DNA from: Vibrio tarriae
Lineage (GTDB): Bacteria > Pseudomonadota > Gammaproteobacteria > Enterobacterales > Vibrionaceae
Assembly: GCF_002216685.1 (NCBI RefSeq)
Contig: NZ_CP022352.1
Span: forward strand, 62,001-126,000
Direction of reading: 5' to 3'
DNA length: 64,000 bases
Made by a program: the position numbers and the translations under genes
Shown: positions 44,273 through 52,878 of the stretch, one piece after another
How the letters are laid out: each line of letters begins with the position of its first letter
How positions within the stretch are numbered: the stretch's first letter is position 1
The notes under the pieces: generated by a model
The model's database searches: none
The model's input: the letters and a program-made list of their open reading frames with translations, nothing else
Told to the model about the DNA's origin: nothing

Positions 44273-44806
44273 TGGCGCAACTCTCAAGTTAGGCCACATA
44301 GTCAACCAACCCTTTGACTTTACTCGATTTTCGAAGATTCCATATGCTCGCTTAGGGTTATATGTGATGAATCCTTGAAATAAACTCTCGAAACCAAAGG
44401 CTGATATACATTCGTAACGATCGTGCTCGACTTTTCTCACTGCTACCGCCGTTTCTTTTTCAGGCCAATAACTCATGGCATCCAATGTGCTTTGGTAAGG
44501 ATTGTCGCCATTTTGTAAGTGCATCTTAGCTTGATTTTTCACTTGCCAATTGAGCTCGGGCATTTGCTCCGACAACTTGAGCTCAAGTGATTTTTCATAA
44601 TCTGAATCTAAACGATCGGCATCGAAGAAAATGACATCAATGTCGTTTAATGGCGTCAGCTTTACGTTGTGATGTAAAGAGTCCCAGACAAGATTTCGCA
44701 CAAAACCTGCGGCTATATAGCATTGAGGCAATTCAAGCTGATAAACACATTCTAGTGCTTCAAGTCGAATGGCATCTTTTCTAATTAAATCAACGATGGC
44801 TTTCAT
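44270..44806 (-). CDS. Nucleotidyltransferase family protein (DUF925-like), copy B
   Basis: 178 residues, differing from copy A at 29780 at only about nine positions (for example KAIVD for KGIVD, DAIRLE for DPIRLE, PELNW for PQLNW). All catalytic-site residues (PLNDIDVIFFDAD) are kept. The substitutions suggest divergence under selection after duplication. Stop from the VCR. Confidence 0.75.
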   Translation of the reverse strand: MKAIVDLIRKDAIRLEALECVYQLELPQCYIAAGFVRNLVWDSLHHNVKLTPLNDIDVIFFDADRLDSDYEKSLELKLSEQMPELNWQVKNQAKMHLQNGDNPYQSTLDAMSYWPEKETAVAVRKVEHDRYECISAFGFESLFQGFITYNPKRAYGIFENRVKSKGWLTMWPNLRVAP

Positions 44807-44821
44807 TTTCACCTTGCGCCA

Positions 44822-44944
44822 TAACGCCCGCCTAAGGGGCTGGCAACGCATTACCACCAAACTCAACCACAACAACTGCAACCACCGCGGCTCAATGGGA
44901 CTGGAAACGCCACGCGTTGACAGTCCCTCTTGAGGCGTTTGTTA
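44822..44944 (-). repeat. VCR attC
   Basis: Closes recurring cassette c12; end repeats GTTAGCTTC/GAAGCTAAC. Confidence 0.97.
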
Positions 44945-45357
44945 GCTTCGTAGCCCATTGTTTACCAATGACTTTTTAAACACATTTGCTTGAAATGTAT
45001 TTTACGCAAAAGCATCACCCAAACACACGTCCAACGCCAAAAGCTGTGACGTGAGCTGCCAAAACTTGCAGCGATCAAGGTTAAGTTGGCCACTTACCGC
45101 ATTTTCGACAAAGAAAGCGCGATTTCAGCGACGATGCTGCTTTTTGTGAAACCAAGTTGACCGAATTGAACATCCAACAACTTTGAAGCATCGAGACTTG
45201 TTGGCTTTCAGCGGCTTTGAAACTGCGGAACTTCCAGCACTTTCTACCAAAACAGCATCTAGCAAAATTCAAATGCCAAATTGTGCAATTTGAACACTAA
45301 AAGCTGATTTTTCAGAACAAGAAGTTTGGATTTTGATGATTTTAGCCTTTAAGAAGC
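44945..45357 (-). repeat. Recurring DUF645-like cassette c12
   Basis: Conserved frame intact over GQLNLDRCKFWQLTS to LDVCLGDAFA. The ATG-started frame at 45081-45272 is in a different phase and ends before this region. Confidence 0.7.
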
Positions 45358-45478
45358 TAACGCCGCGTTAAGTAGTGAGCAACGCTACCACCTACCTTAA
45401 ACTATTGTGCCGTAAACACTAAAGCCGATTAAAACCAAAAATACTACGCGTTGCGAATCTGCCTTAAACGCTTTGTTA
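45358..45478 (-). repeat. attC of non-VCR type B
   Basis: 121 bp: TAACGCCGCGTTAAGTAGTGAGCAACGC on one side and GCGTTGCGAATCTGCCTTAAACGCTTTGTTA on the other. Closes the SMI1/KNR4 cassette; end repeats GTTAGAACTA/TAGTTCTAAC. Confidence 0.9.
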
Positions 45479-45481
45479 GAA

Positions 45482-46072
45482 CTATTCTTCAAATATACCT
45501 GGATTGTGCTTTTTCCATATTTTCATTTCTATATCTGCTGGAATATAAGACTCTTCAGTTGACCAAGTTGGGTATTGTATACATTCGATTACCGTTTTAA
45601 CCATTTTGTCAATTGAGTGATAATATAGATCAATACCTTGAAAAATACATATAACTGGCTCATCAAAACTATTTGACCACTTGTTCTTACTTGCAGGAAT
45701 GACAAACCAACCACCATTAAAAGCAGCAAATGGAAAGCAGTCTTTTATTAGGACACCGTCTTCTTCTAATGTATTTTCAAAACCATAAGACTGGTTCATT
45801 GATTCATATTCTGCTTCAGCCTGATCTAGACTAATAAAGCTCATATCCCGAAACAAAAATGGAAACTCTTCTTCCCATGCATTATGTCCTTGCCCACCTT
45901 TCCATGTATAAAGATCTTTTATGGCAGTCGGAATTTCACCTGGAAACCAGCTTGCACATTTAGCTTCAGGCTCCTTTTCAGTCAAAGGTGCTAGTAATGA
46001 TGAAGCAACCAAGTGCCCTTTACTTTCAAAACAGGCACAAAGCTCGTTTAGAAGGTGATGTAAATCTTTCAT
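45482..46072 (-). CDS. SMI1/KNR4 family protein
   Basis: A 196-residue protein from MKDLHHLLNELCACFESKGH. IPTAIKDLYTWKGGQGHNAW, FPFLFRDMSFISLDQAEAEY and FPFAAFNGGWFVIPASKNK are the successive blocks of the SMI1/KNR4 (SUKH) fold, widely used as immunity proteins against toxins. No toxin gene is adjacent, so a role as an orphan immunity protein is possible but inferred. Confidence 0.8.
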   Translation of the reverse strand: MKDLHHLLNELCACFESKGHLVASSLLAPLTEKEPEAKCASWFPGEIPTAIKDLYTWKGGQGHNAWEEEFPFLFRDMSFISLDQAEAEYESMNQSYGFENTLEEDGVLIKDCFPFAAFNGGWFVIPASKNKWSNSFDEPVICIFQGIDLYYHSIDKMVKTVIECIQYPTWSTEESYIPADIEMKIWKKHNPGIFEE

Positions 46073-46087
46073 AACTATCCCTAGTTC

Positions 46088-46210
46088 TAACGCCCGCCTA
46101 AGGGGCTGGCAACGCATTAACACTAAACTCAAACACAACAACTGTAACCAACGCGGCTCATTGGGACTGGAAACGCCACGCGTTGACAGTCCCTCTTGAG
46201 GCGTTTGTTA
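46088..46210 (-). repeat. VCR attC
   Basis: Closes the lipoprotein cassette at 46238; end repeats GTTATGCCGAA/TTCGGCATAAC. Confidence 0.97.
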
Positions 46211-46237
46211 TGCCGAATTTCAGCTATAAACGAAATT

Positions 46238-46918
46238 TTAATTTGTAACCTCAAAGTTTTCTCTAAAATGCTTTTTAACTATAAATTCGATAGATGTATT
46301 ATCATACGACAAGACTTCTATCACTGACCCTTTATAATTAATAATTTTAGACTTTTTCATGTCATACTCAACATTATTGGTGAATGAGTCCCTAGCCATT
46401 CCATTGGAAAACTCTCTATAGGAAATATTTATTTTATTACCTACCGAGCCATTATAAATCAATGTTTGCTTAAATGAGCTTTCACCATGTACTGTCTTGT
46501 TTTGGATTTTAGCAATACCTTCATAACACTGTGCAGGTTGATAAGAAACTGTTGTTACACAAATCTTCCCGGCTTCTAGCGATAATGCCAAAGGGGGCTC
46601 AAACAGGCCTGCAATAAAGCTAACATTCGTCTTTCCTTCAGAAGAAGTTGCAAAGTATTCAATACCTTTATAATTACCAATCTGGACATAACTACCTTTA
46701 GGAATATCATAAGCAGCACCATCAATAGTGTTACTAATTGTTAGATATTTCATTGTTGTAGCCACACCTTGATCTACCATGTGATCACCAACATATGATT
46801 TAGTAACAACTCCTAACTCAGGTAATGAATAATGATTTTGTGATACTTCAGAACCATAATTAATAGTAGTGCAACCAGACATAAACACTGCAAATATAAT
46901 TGGAATAGATTTTCTCAT
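46238..46918 (-). CDS. Hypothetical lipoprotein
   Basis: A 226-residue protein with a lipoprotein signal: MRKSIPIIFAVFMSGC, with Cys16 in the lipobox. The rest is beta-rich with no recognisable motif; KICVTTVSYQPAQCYEG contains a possible disulfide pair. Base composition is more AT-rich than in neighbouring genes. The residue after the Cys is Thr, not Asp, which favours outer-membrane sorting. Confidence 0.7.
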   Translation of the reverse strand: MRKSIPIIFAVFMSGCTTINYGSEVSQNHYSLPELGVVTKSYVGDHMVDQGVATTMKYLTISNTIDGAAYDIPKGSYVQIGNYKGIEYFATSSEGKTNVSFIAGLFEPPLALSLEAGKICVTTVSYQPAQCYEGIAKIQNKTVHGESSFKQTLIYNGSVGNKINISYREFSNGMARDSFTNNVEYDMKKSKIINYKGSVIEVLSYDNTSIEFIVKKHFRENFEVTN

Positions 46919-46999
46919 CGTTAATTACTCAAAATAAATTAAAGGAATTAGATTAAACTATTAAACATTATGACACAACACGAATACTCATCTTCGGCA

Positions 47000-47122
47000 T
47001 AACGCCCGCCTAAGGGGCTGACAACGCATTATCACAAAACTCAAACACAATAACCGTAACCACCGCGGCTCAATGGGACTGGAAACGCTACGCGTTGACA
47101 GTCCCTCTTGAGGCGTTTGTTA
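47000..47122 (-). repeat. VCR attC
   Basis: Closes the 47139 cassette; end repeats GTTATGTGTA/TACACATAAC. Confidence 0.97.
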
Positions 47123-47138
47123 TGTGTAAAGGAGGCCA

Positions 47139-47450
47139 CTATGAATTTAAGAGTGCTCCTACAATAACGCCAACGACTCCAAAGATTGCTGATGTAAGAG
47201 CACTAACATATGTCGCGTTGCTTTGAATTTTAGCTAACCTTTGCTGCAACATATACTCAGCGACTATTTTACGTTCGTCCCTTTGTGAGCTGATTGACCC
47301 ATCACAAATAACTTCAGCTAGTTCCCATACGTCCATTTTTCTGAGCTTCTTTTCTTCATCGGTAAAGTGATTAAACCAATATTCTTCTGGATTTCTTGAA
47401 ACAAAGCCTCTGAACCTTTCCCACATAGTAATTTTCAAATCTAACTCCAT
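47139..47450 (-). CDS. Hypothetical protein with C-terminal membrane anchor
   Basis: A 103-residue protein: a soluble, charged N-terminal part (MELDLKITMWERFRGFVSRN, WELAEVICDGSISSQRDERK) and a helix at about residues 78-101 (YVSALTSAIFGVVGVIVGAL) ending a few residues before the C-terminus. It would be a tail-anchored inner-membrane protein. No family is recognised. Confidence 0.65.
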   Translation of the reverse strand: MELDLKITMWERFRGFVSRNPEEYWFNHFTDEEKKLRKMDVWELAEVICDGSISSQRDERKIVAEYMLQQRLAKIQSNATYVSALTSAIFGVVGVIVGALLNS

Positions 47451-47475
47451 AGACGTTTGGAAACAGACCTACACA

Positions 47476-47598
47476 TAACGCCCGCCTAAGGGGCTGACAA
47501 CGCATTAACACTAAACTCAAACAAAACAACCGAAACCACCGCGGCTCAATGGGACTGGAAACGCTGCGCGTTGACAGTCCCTCTTGAGGCGTTTGTTA
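47476..47598 (-). repeat. VCR attC
   Basis: Closes the RRM cassette, whose gene runs the other way; end repeats GTTATGCA/TGCATAAC. Confidence 0.97.
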
Positions 47599-47711
47599 TG
47601 CAATTGGTTGCCATAAATGCTGCTATTTTACGGTAAAACTAAACTATCGCTTGGTAGCCACTGCCTTTATTGAGACAATCCTCACCGTTATTTCTACATC
47701 AACGGACAACT

Positions 47712-47949
47712 ATGAAACTCTTAGTTCGCAACCTTGCTCGCACCACAACTGAGCACGACATTCGTAAACTGTTTTCTGAACACGGCTCTGTTACAGAATG
47801 CACTCTCGTTTTAGACCAAGAAACCGGTCTATCGAAAGGCTTTGCTTTCGTCGAAATGCCAGATGCTTCAGAAGCAAAAAACTGCAATTGCAGCGCTGAA
47901 TATGGCAAGCGTTGCCAAAAGCAAGATCCGAGTCAAAGCAGCTCAATAA
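47712..47949 (+). pseudogene. RRM RNA-binding protein with a +1 shift in an A run
   Basis: The ATG at 47712 starts MKLLVRNLARTTTEHDIRKL, with RNP-2 (LLVRNL) and RNP-1 (KGFAFVEM) of a single RNA-recognition motif. After DASEAK a run of six A at about 47876-47881 breaks the frame; with one A fewer, coding goes on as TAIAALNMASVAKSKIRVKA to a TAA at 47947-47949, giving a normal ~79-residue protein. Uncorrected, the frame runs to 48017 inside the attC. It lies opposite to the cassette direction. Slippage could restore the protein; a simple mutation or sequencing error is equally possible. Confidence 0.75.
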
Positions 47950-47961
47950 AGCAAATTCTAA

Positions 47962-47990
47962 AGCCAGTTGAAAATGCTGGTTTTTTATTG
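47962..47990 (+). terminator. Terminator of the RRM gene
   Basis: AGCCAG...CTGGTT stem (with one G-U pair) followed by TTTTTTATT, 13 bases after the corrected stop codon. Shows that the reversed gene is its own transcription unit. Confidence 0.65.
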
Positions 47991-48003
47991 CCCAAAAACT
48001 GCA

Positions 48004-48126
48004 TAACGCCCGCCTAAGGGGCTGGCAACGCATTATCACTAAACCCAAACACAACAACTGCAACCACCGCGGCTCATTAGGACTGGAAACGCCACGCGTT
48101 GACAGTCCCTCTTGAGGCGTTTGTTA
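48004..48126 (-). repeat. VCR attC
   Basis: Closes recurring cassette c13; end repeats GTTAGCTTC/GAAGCTAAC. Confidence 0.97.
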
Positions 48127-48537
48127 GCTTCGTAGCCTATTGTTTCAAAATGACTTTTAACCACTTTTGCTTGAAATGCATTTTACGCAAAAGCATCACA
48201 CAAACACACGTCCAGAGCCAAAAGCTGTGAAGTTGGCGGCCAAAACTCAAAAAGATCAAGGTTAAGTTGGCCACGGCTACGAGTCCGCGACAAAGAAAAA
48301 ACACTTTCAGCGATGATGTGGCCTTTGTGAAACCAAACTTTCCGAGTTGAGCATCCAACAACATTGAAGCATCGAGGTTTGATGGTTTTCAGCGACTTTG
48401 AAACCACTGAACTTTCAACATGTTCGACCAAATCCGCATCAGAAAACCCCGCAAGCCAAGTTGTGAGATTTGAATGCTAAAAACTGATTTTCACAACAAA
48501 TGAACTTAGATTTTGATGATTCTAGCCTTTAAGAAGC
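48127..48537 (-). repeat. Recurring DUF645-like cassette c13
   Basis: 82-codon frame at 48183-48431, uninterrupted, with the middle in the STRKVWFHKG phase and ending LDVCLCDAFA. Confidence 0.7.
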
Positions 48538-48660
48538 TAACGCCCGCCTAAGGGGCTGACAACGCATTACCACAAAACTCAATCACAACAACCGAAACCA
48601 CCGCGGCTCAATGGGACTGGAAACGCTACGCGTTGACAGTCCCTCTTGAGGCGTTTGTTA
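48538..48660 (-). repeat. VCR attC
   Basis: Closes the HD-domain cassette; end repeats GTTAGCTGTAT/ATACAGCTAAC. Confidence 0.97.
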
Positions 48661-49314
48661 GCTGTATGGCTCGATTTCCATTCCCAACTGAATTAAGTAA
48701 GCTTTCATAAATTTCATTCTCTTTTCAGCCTCTGCCTTTGCTGACGCTGTATGCATTATTTCAGACAATTTAAATAGCTTAGTGTAGAAATGATCTACCG
48801 TATTCACTCGATCATTCGGCTCACGTGTACCGCAAAAGGGGTCAGTTGCGTCATATAAACCCACGCCTAAATTTGTGCTCACCTGAATGCAACGAGCAAT
48901 CCCAATTGCACCTAGAGCATCGAGTCTATCAGCGTCCTGTACGACCTTTGCTTCAAGCGTATCAGGTTGAACATTGGCGCTAAAACTATGAGCAATAATT
49001 GCGTGCTTTATAGCCCCGTAATATTCCTTCGGATAACCAATCTCATTAAGAAACTCCAGTGCCTTATCTGCTGCAATACGAGAGCTTTCACTTTTATGAG
49101 GATGATTCTTGGGAAATGAAAAACAATCGTGGAGATACGCTGCAGGTAAAACAACCTCAAGCATCGCACCTTCAATTTTGCTCAACAGCTTGGCCATTTT
49201 GACAACACGAAATATATGGTTTAAGTCATGCGCCAAATCTTGCTCCATTTCAGACTCAACGAAAGTTACAAATTGAGCCTCATAGTTTTCTACCACATTA
49301 CTTCCTTGGTTCAT
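48658..49314 (-). CDS. HD-domain phosphohydrolase
   Basis: A 218-residue protein with the HD metal site: DLNHIFRVVKMA (first His), AAYLHDCFSFPKNHPH (the HD pair), HAIIAHSF, and VVQDADRLDALGAIGIARC (last Asp). This matches the YedJ/YpgQ type of HD phosphohydrolases, some of which hydrolyse nucleoside triphosphates. The substrate is not proven. Stop from the VCR. Confidence 0.85.
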   Translation of the reverse strand: MNQGSNVVENYEAQFVTFVESEMEQDLAHDLNHIFRVVKMAKLLSKIEGAMLEVVLPAAYLHDCFSFPKNHPHKSESSRIAADKALEFLNEIGYPKEYYGAIKHAIIAHSFSANVQPDTLEAKVVQDADRLDALGAIGIARCIQVSTNLGVGLYDATDPFCGTREPNDRVNTVDHFYTKLFKLSEIMHTASAKAEAEKRMKFMKAYLIQLGMEIEPYS

Positions 49315-49324
49315 CGTATACAGC

Positions 49325-49446
49325 TAACGCCCGCCTAAGGGGCTGACAACGCATACCACCAAACTCAAACACAACAACTGCAACCACCGCGACTCATTGG
49401 GACTGGAAACGCCACGCGTTGACAGTCCCTCTTGAGGCGTTTGTTA
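49325..49446 (-). repeat. VCR attC
   Basis: Closes the 49461 cassette; end repeats GTTATGTGCT/AGCACATAAC. Confidence 0.97.
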
Positions 49447-49460
49447 TGTGCTAGTTGAGG

Positions 49461-50126
49461 TTAGAAGCCTACTGAAACCATTAACATCCAGCTAATTTCA
49501 TCTTCTTCATCAAACTGAATATCATCGTATCGAGCAGGCAGAGCCTCTCCCTCTCTTATACCGTCAGCCAAAACCCTTGTACGGTGCCATACGGGACCAA
49601 CGCCAATGTTAATAGAATCAGCAATACTGCCTTCAGGTTTAGGAGTACTTAGAGCCGACCTCTTAAACGACCACATAAGACCTAGGCTAAATGCTTGAAA
49701 TACATCAGAGTCAGGACCTAAAAGCCTAGCGCCTACATAAAAGCCTGGTGCAGAATGAGTAAATCCCAAGTCCTCGCCGATACCATCCCAAATGTAGTGG
49801 GTCTCAAGCCATATAGATGGTTTGTAATCTTGCCTATCACTTATTCGTACAATTCGGTCACTCCCTACAATTTGCGCTTCATTAATAAATGAATCTTTGT
49901 AGTGCTCATAACCTATAGCAACTCCAAATTTAAAACGGTCAACAACAGAGCTTATAGAGCGATTATTTTCTTCTATTTTCGATAACTTTTCCTTAGAACA
50001 TTTTCCATCAATACATTCTTTCTTAAGTTCTTCGTTTTCCTTTTCTAAATCTAAAACACTAGAGCTTGCGAGTGACGACATTGGCAACAAACTTATCGTT
50101 ATCAGCATGTACTTAATCAGTTTCAT
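49461..50126 (-). CDS. Probable outer-membrane beta-barrel protein
   Basis: A 221-residue protein with a signal peptide (MKLIKYMLITISLLPMSSLA), a short Glu/Lys-rich coiled region with two cysteines (LKKECIDGKCSKEKLS), then alternating strands (FKFGVAIGYEHY, SIWLETHYIWD, FYVGARLLG, FSLGLMWSF) and a C-terminal SWMLMVSVGF. A terminal Phe is the usual signal for assembly of outer-membrane barrels. The function is unknown. Confidence 0.7.
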   Translation of the reverse strand: MKLIKYMLITISLLPMSSLASSSVLDLEKENEELKKECIDGKCSKEKLSKIEENNRSISSVVDRFKFGVAIGYEHYKDSFINEAQIVGSDRIVRISDRQDYKPSIWLETHYIWDGIGEDLGFTHSAPGFYVGARLLGPDSDVFQAFSLGLMWSFKRSALSTPKPEGSIADSINIGVGPVWHRTRVLADGIREGEALPARYDDIQFDEEDEISWMLMVSVGF

Positions 50127-50219
50127 AAGAATCTCCTAGTCCTAATCAACTCACAAAAGATAGCTGAAAACATAAATATAACAGGCACTATCAGCGCCTC
50201 AGATGTGAGAACAAGCACA

Positions 50220-50341
50220 TAACGCCCGCCTAAGGGGCTGGCAACGCATAACACGAAACTCAAACACAACAACCGTAACCACCGCGGCTCAATGGGACTG
50301 GAAACGCCACGCGTTGACAGTCCCTCTTGAGGCGTTTGTTA
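50220..50341 (-). repeat. VCR attC
   Basis: Closes the Fic cassette and supplies its stop; end repeats GTTAGCCGA/TCGGCTAAC. Confidence 0.97.
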
Positions 50342-51052
50342 GCCGATTTTCAGATCCAGTTTGAAATTACGGATGATTTTCTCATCCAAACAGCTTCGCA
50401 AAAACTTATTCATCGCTGTCATATCATTGGAGCTGTAAAAATCGAGCATCAGCGTATTAAACTCTTGTTGACGCTTTGCTTGAACATTGATGATCGGAAA
50501 ACCATTAGCTAAAAGGATCCCATTCATCATAAAACGGCCAGTACGCTTATTGACGTCCCAAAAAAATTGGGCTCGGGCCATTTGTAAAAATGCAGTGATC
50601 GCCTGATCGTAAATATCAGCCTCATTGCCTACTTGTTGCTCAACCTCAATCCACTTTGCATCCAACTCATCCGGAGCTGGAGGTTCATACTCAGAGCCCG
50701 TTATAGAAACATAACCCGAACGGAATTTTCCCCACTCCAATGCCTCTTCTTGCCCGGCGATGTTGTGAATTTTTAAGGCTATTTCTTTAGTAAATTTAAA
50801 CTCTCCACGATCGACTAAAGCAAAGATAAATTCCCATGCTTTAGCTTGGTTCATGGCCATGTTTTGATCACTGATTCGATGACCACCGACAGTGATCCCA
50901 TCAAGGATGGTTTGTACCTCTGGCAAAGTCATTGCAACACCTTCAAGGTTCACCGCATCATAAACCAGAGCAGGCACATCTCTTTTAGCAAGCTGCTTAG
51001 CCAAAGCTATATTTGGCTTCATATGCCAAGTGTTATCTGAAAATGCTGTCAT
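50339..51052 (-). CDS. Fic-family protein with altered catalytic motif
   Basis: A 237-residue protein from MTAFSDNTWHMKPNIALAKQ. It has YDAVNLEGVAMTLPEVQTIL, similar to the alpha-helix that regulates Fic enzymes, and a Fic core at about residues 172-188: AQFFWDVNKRTGRFMMNG. In active Fic proteins this motif is HxFxDGNGRxxR; here the His is Gln and the DG is DV. The first change should weaken AMP transfer, so it may be inactive or use another chemistry. The ATG at 51052 is chosen because the upstream extension is hydrophobic and lacks a ribosome-binding site. Confidence 0.75.
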   Translation of the reverse strand: MTAFSDNTWHMKPNIALAKQLAKRDVPALVYDAVNLEGVAMTLPEVQTILDGITVGGHRISDQNMAMNQAKAWEFIFALVDRGEFKFTKEIALKIHNIAGQEEALEWGKFRSGYVSITGSEYEPPAPDELDAKWIEVEQQVGNEADIYDQAITAFLQMARAQFFWDVNKRTGRFMMNGILLANGFPIINVQAKRQQEFNTLMLDFYSSNDMTAMNKFLRSCLDEKIIRNFKLDLKIG

Positions 51053-51125
51053 AGCGATATTCTTCAATTTAAGTAAAACTAGGCCAAGTATACACTTGTG
51101 AGCAGACAAGGTGGTAGAAGTCGGC

Positions 51126-51248
51126 TAACGCCCGCCTAAGGGGCTGGCAACGCATTACCACTAAACTCAAAAACAACAACTGCAACCACCGCGGCTCATT
51201 GGGACTGGAAACGCTACGCGTTGACAGTCCCTCTTGAGGCGTTTGTTA
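51126..51248 (-). repeat. VCR attC
   Basis: Closes recurring cassette c14; end repeats GTTAGTTTC/GAAACTAAC. Confidence 0.97.
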
Positions 51249-51651
51249 GTTTCGTAGCCCATTGTGTAACAATGATTTTTTAACACGTTTGCTTGAAAGT
51301 CATTTTATGCAAATGCATCACACAAACACACATCCAACGCCAAAGCTGTGAAGTTGGCTGCCAAAACTCAAATCGATCAAGGTTAAGTTGACCATGGTTA
51401 AGAGTCCGCGACAAAGAAAGCATAATTTCAGCGGTGATGAAGCCCTTTGTGAAACTAAGCTGACCGTGTGAACATCCGACAACATTGAAACTTCGAGGCT
51501 TGTTGGCTTTCAGCGACTTTGAAATAGCTGAACTTTCAACACTTTCTACTTCAGGCAAAACTCAAAAGCCAAATAGTGCGACTTGAACACTTAAGGCTGA
51601 CTTTTCAGAGGATTGAATCTGAGCTTTTGATGATTTTTTCTAGATAGAAAC
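51249..51651 (-). repeat. Recurring DUF645-like cassette c14
   Basis: Conserved frame broken by loss of one A in CGCCAAAGCTG (others have CGCCAAAAGCTG), which replaces the LALDVC ending by another phase. Confidence 0.7.
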
Positions 51652-51771
51652 TAACGCCCGCTTAAGGGGCAGCCAACGCCACGACCAACTTTCCGCATAA
51701 CAACGTAACCACAAAAACCAACGCATTATAAAAATGCCACGCGTTGGCTGTCCCTCTTGAAGCGTTTGTTA
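51652..51771 (-). repeat. attC of non-VCR type C
   Basis: 120 bp: TAACGCCCGCTTAAGGGGCAGCCAACGCCACGACC on one side and GCGTTGGCTGTCCCTCTTGAAGCGTTTGTTA on the other. It is closer to VCR than types A and B but has a distinct central part. Closes non-coding cassette n1; end repeats GTTATGCTTAA/TTAAGCATAAC. Confidence 0.85.
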
Positions 51772-52121
51772 TGCTTAAGCTTCAATGACTTACGTTTTAC
51801 CTAAACCAAGATTAACTCAGCTTTGATACACGAACAAAACCCAAAAACCAAAAAACTGAAATGACTCATGATTTTGAAAATCAGACTTTGAACTTTGGCA
51901 GCTAAAACGAAAAAACCTAAGATCAAGTTGCTGATGGAGCCAACTGGCCTAATCTCGTGCTTGCCCGAAAATTGACTGAGGCAACTCTCAGAATTTTTAG
52001 CGCCCAAGAATGGATGTCCAGAAAACAGCGCCCGCTGAAGCCAATTTGCCGACGAGCACGAAACTCACAAGCCAAGGGAATAAAGAACAATCATAAACCA
52101 CTGATTTTGGGTGATTAAGCA
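51772..52121 (-). other. Non-coding cassette n1
   Basis: 350 bases without a convincing gene; a 68-codon frame (51801-52007) has no ribosome-binding site or family. Its left end (CTTAAGCTTCAA) and right end (CTGATTTTGGGTGATTAAGC) are shared with cassette n2 at 55845, so the two belong to a second family of recurring cassettes. Confidence 0.6.
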
Positions 52122-52243
52122 TAACGCCCGCCTAAGGGGCTGGCAACGCATAACACCAAACTCAAACACAACAACCATAACCACCGCGGCTCATTGGGAC
52201 TGGAAACGCCGCGCGTTGACAGTCCCGCTTGAGGCGTTTGTTA
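52122..52243 (-). repeat. VCR attC
   Basis: Closes the RelBE cassette; end repeats GTTAGTTGCC/GGCAACTAAC. Confidence 0.97.
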
Positions 52244-52299
52244 GTTGCCCTACACCAACACCAGTGCTAACATTCGTACACACAACAAAGGAGCTCACA

Positions 52300-52584
52300 A
52301 TGGATACTAGAATTCAATTTCGTGTAGACGAAGAAACAAAACGTTTAGCTCAACAAATGGCTGAAAGCCAAGGTCGAACTCTTAGCGATGCTTGTCGTGA
52401 ACTCACTGAACAATTAGCTGAGCAACAACGCAAGGCATTATCTCACGATACATGGCTAACTGAACAAGTGAATCAAGCATTTGAGAAGTTCGACTCAGGA
52501 AAAGCAGTATTCATTGAACATGACATCGCCAAAGCACGAATGGCTGAACGTAAAGCTAAAATCCGAAATCGAGGCCACGCATGA
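52300..52584 (+). CDS. relB: RelB/DinJ-type antitoxin
   Basis: A 94-residue protein: MDTRIQFRVDEETKRLAQQM and GRTLSDACRELTEQLAEQ form the ribbon-helix-helix domain of RelB/DinJ antitoxins, and the basic C-terminal tail (ARMAERKAKIRNRGHA) would cover the toxin. AAAGGAG lies 6 bases before the ATG at 52300. It runs opposite to the cassette direction and overlaps the toxin gene by 4 bases. Confidence 0.9.
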   Translation: MDTRIQFRVDEETKRLAQQMAESQGRTLSDACRELTEQLAEQQRKALSHDTWLTEQVNQAFEKFDSGKAVFIEHDIAKARMAERKAKIRNRGHA

Positions 52585-52859
52585 TTTTCTGGGAAGAAGC
52601 ATCTCTCAATGATCGTGAGAAAATTTTCGAATTTCTCTACGACTTTAACCCAGCAGCCGCTGAAAAAACGGACGAGCTCATAGAAGCCAAAGTCGAAAAT
52701 TTGCTTGAGCAACCACTAATGGGTGTTCAGCGTGATGGCATTAGAGGCAGATTGCTTATTATCCCTGAGATATCAATGATTGTTTCGTATTGGGTTGATG
52801 GTTCTAAAATTCGAATAATGCGTGTACTACATCAGAAACAAAAATTTCCAAACGAATGA
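52581..52859 (+). CDS. relE: RelE/ParE-superfamily toxin
   Basis: A 92-residue protein starting MIFWEEASLNDREKIFEFLY, with LLEQPLMGVQRDGIRGRLLI and IVSYWVDGSKIRIMRVLHQK, the core strands of RelE/ParE toxins. Pairing with a RelB/DinJ-type antitoxin suggests a ribosome-dependent mRNA endonuclease, although ParE-like action cannot be excluded. Unlike parE at 30763, it has its own stop codon 20 bases before the attC. Confidence 0.85.
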   Translation: MIFWEEASLNDREKIFEFLYDFNPAAAEKTDELIEAKVENLLEQPLMGVQRDGIRGRLLIIPEISMIVSYWVDGSKIRIMRVLHQKQKFPNE

Positions 52860-52878
52860 TTTGTTGCTGATTGGCAAC

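Noticed and set aside
43856..45272. Short frames in other phases of recurring cassettes c11 and c12
   Set aside because: Not conserved between copies; they end before the conserved LDVCLxDAFA region.
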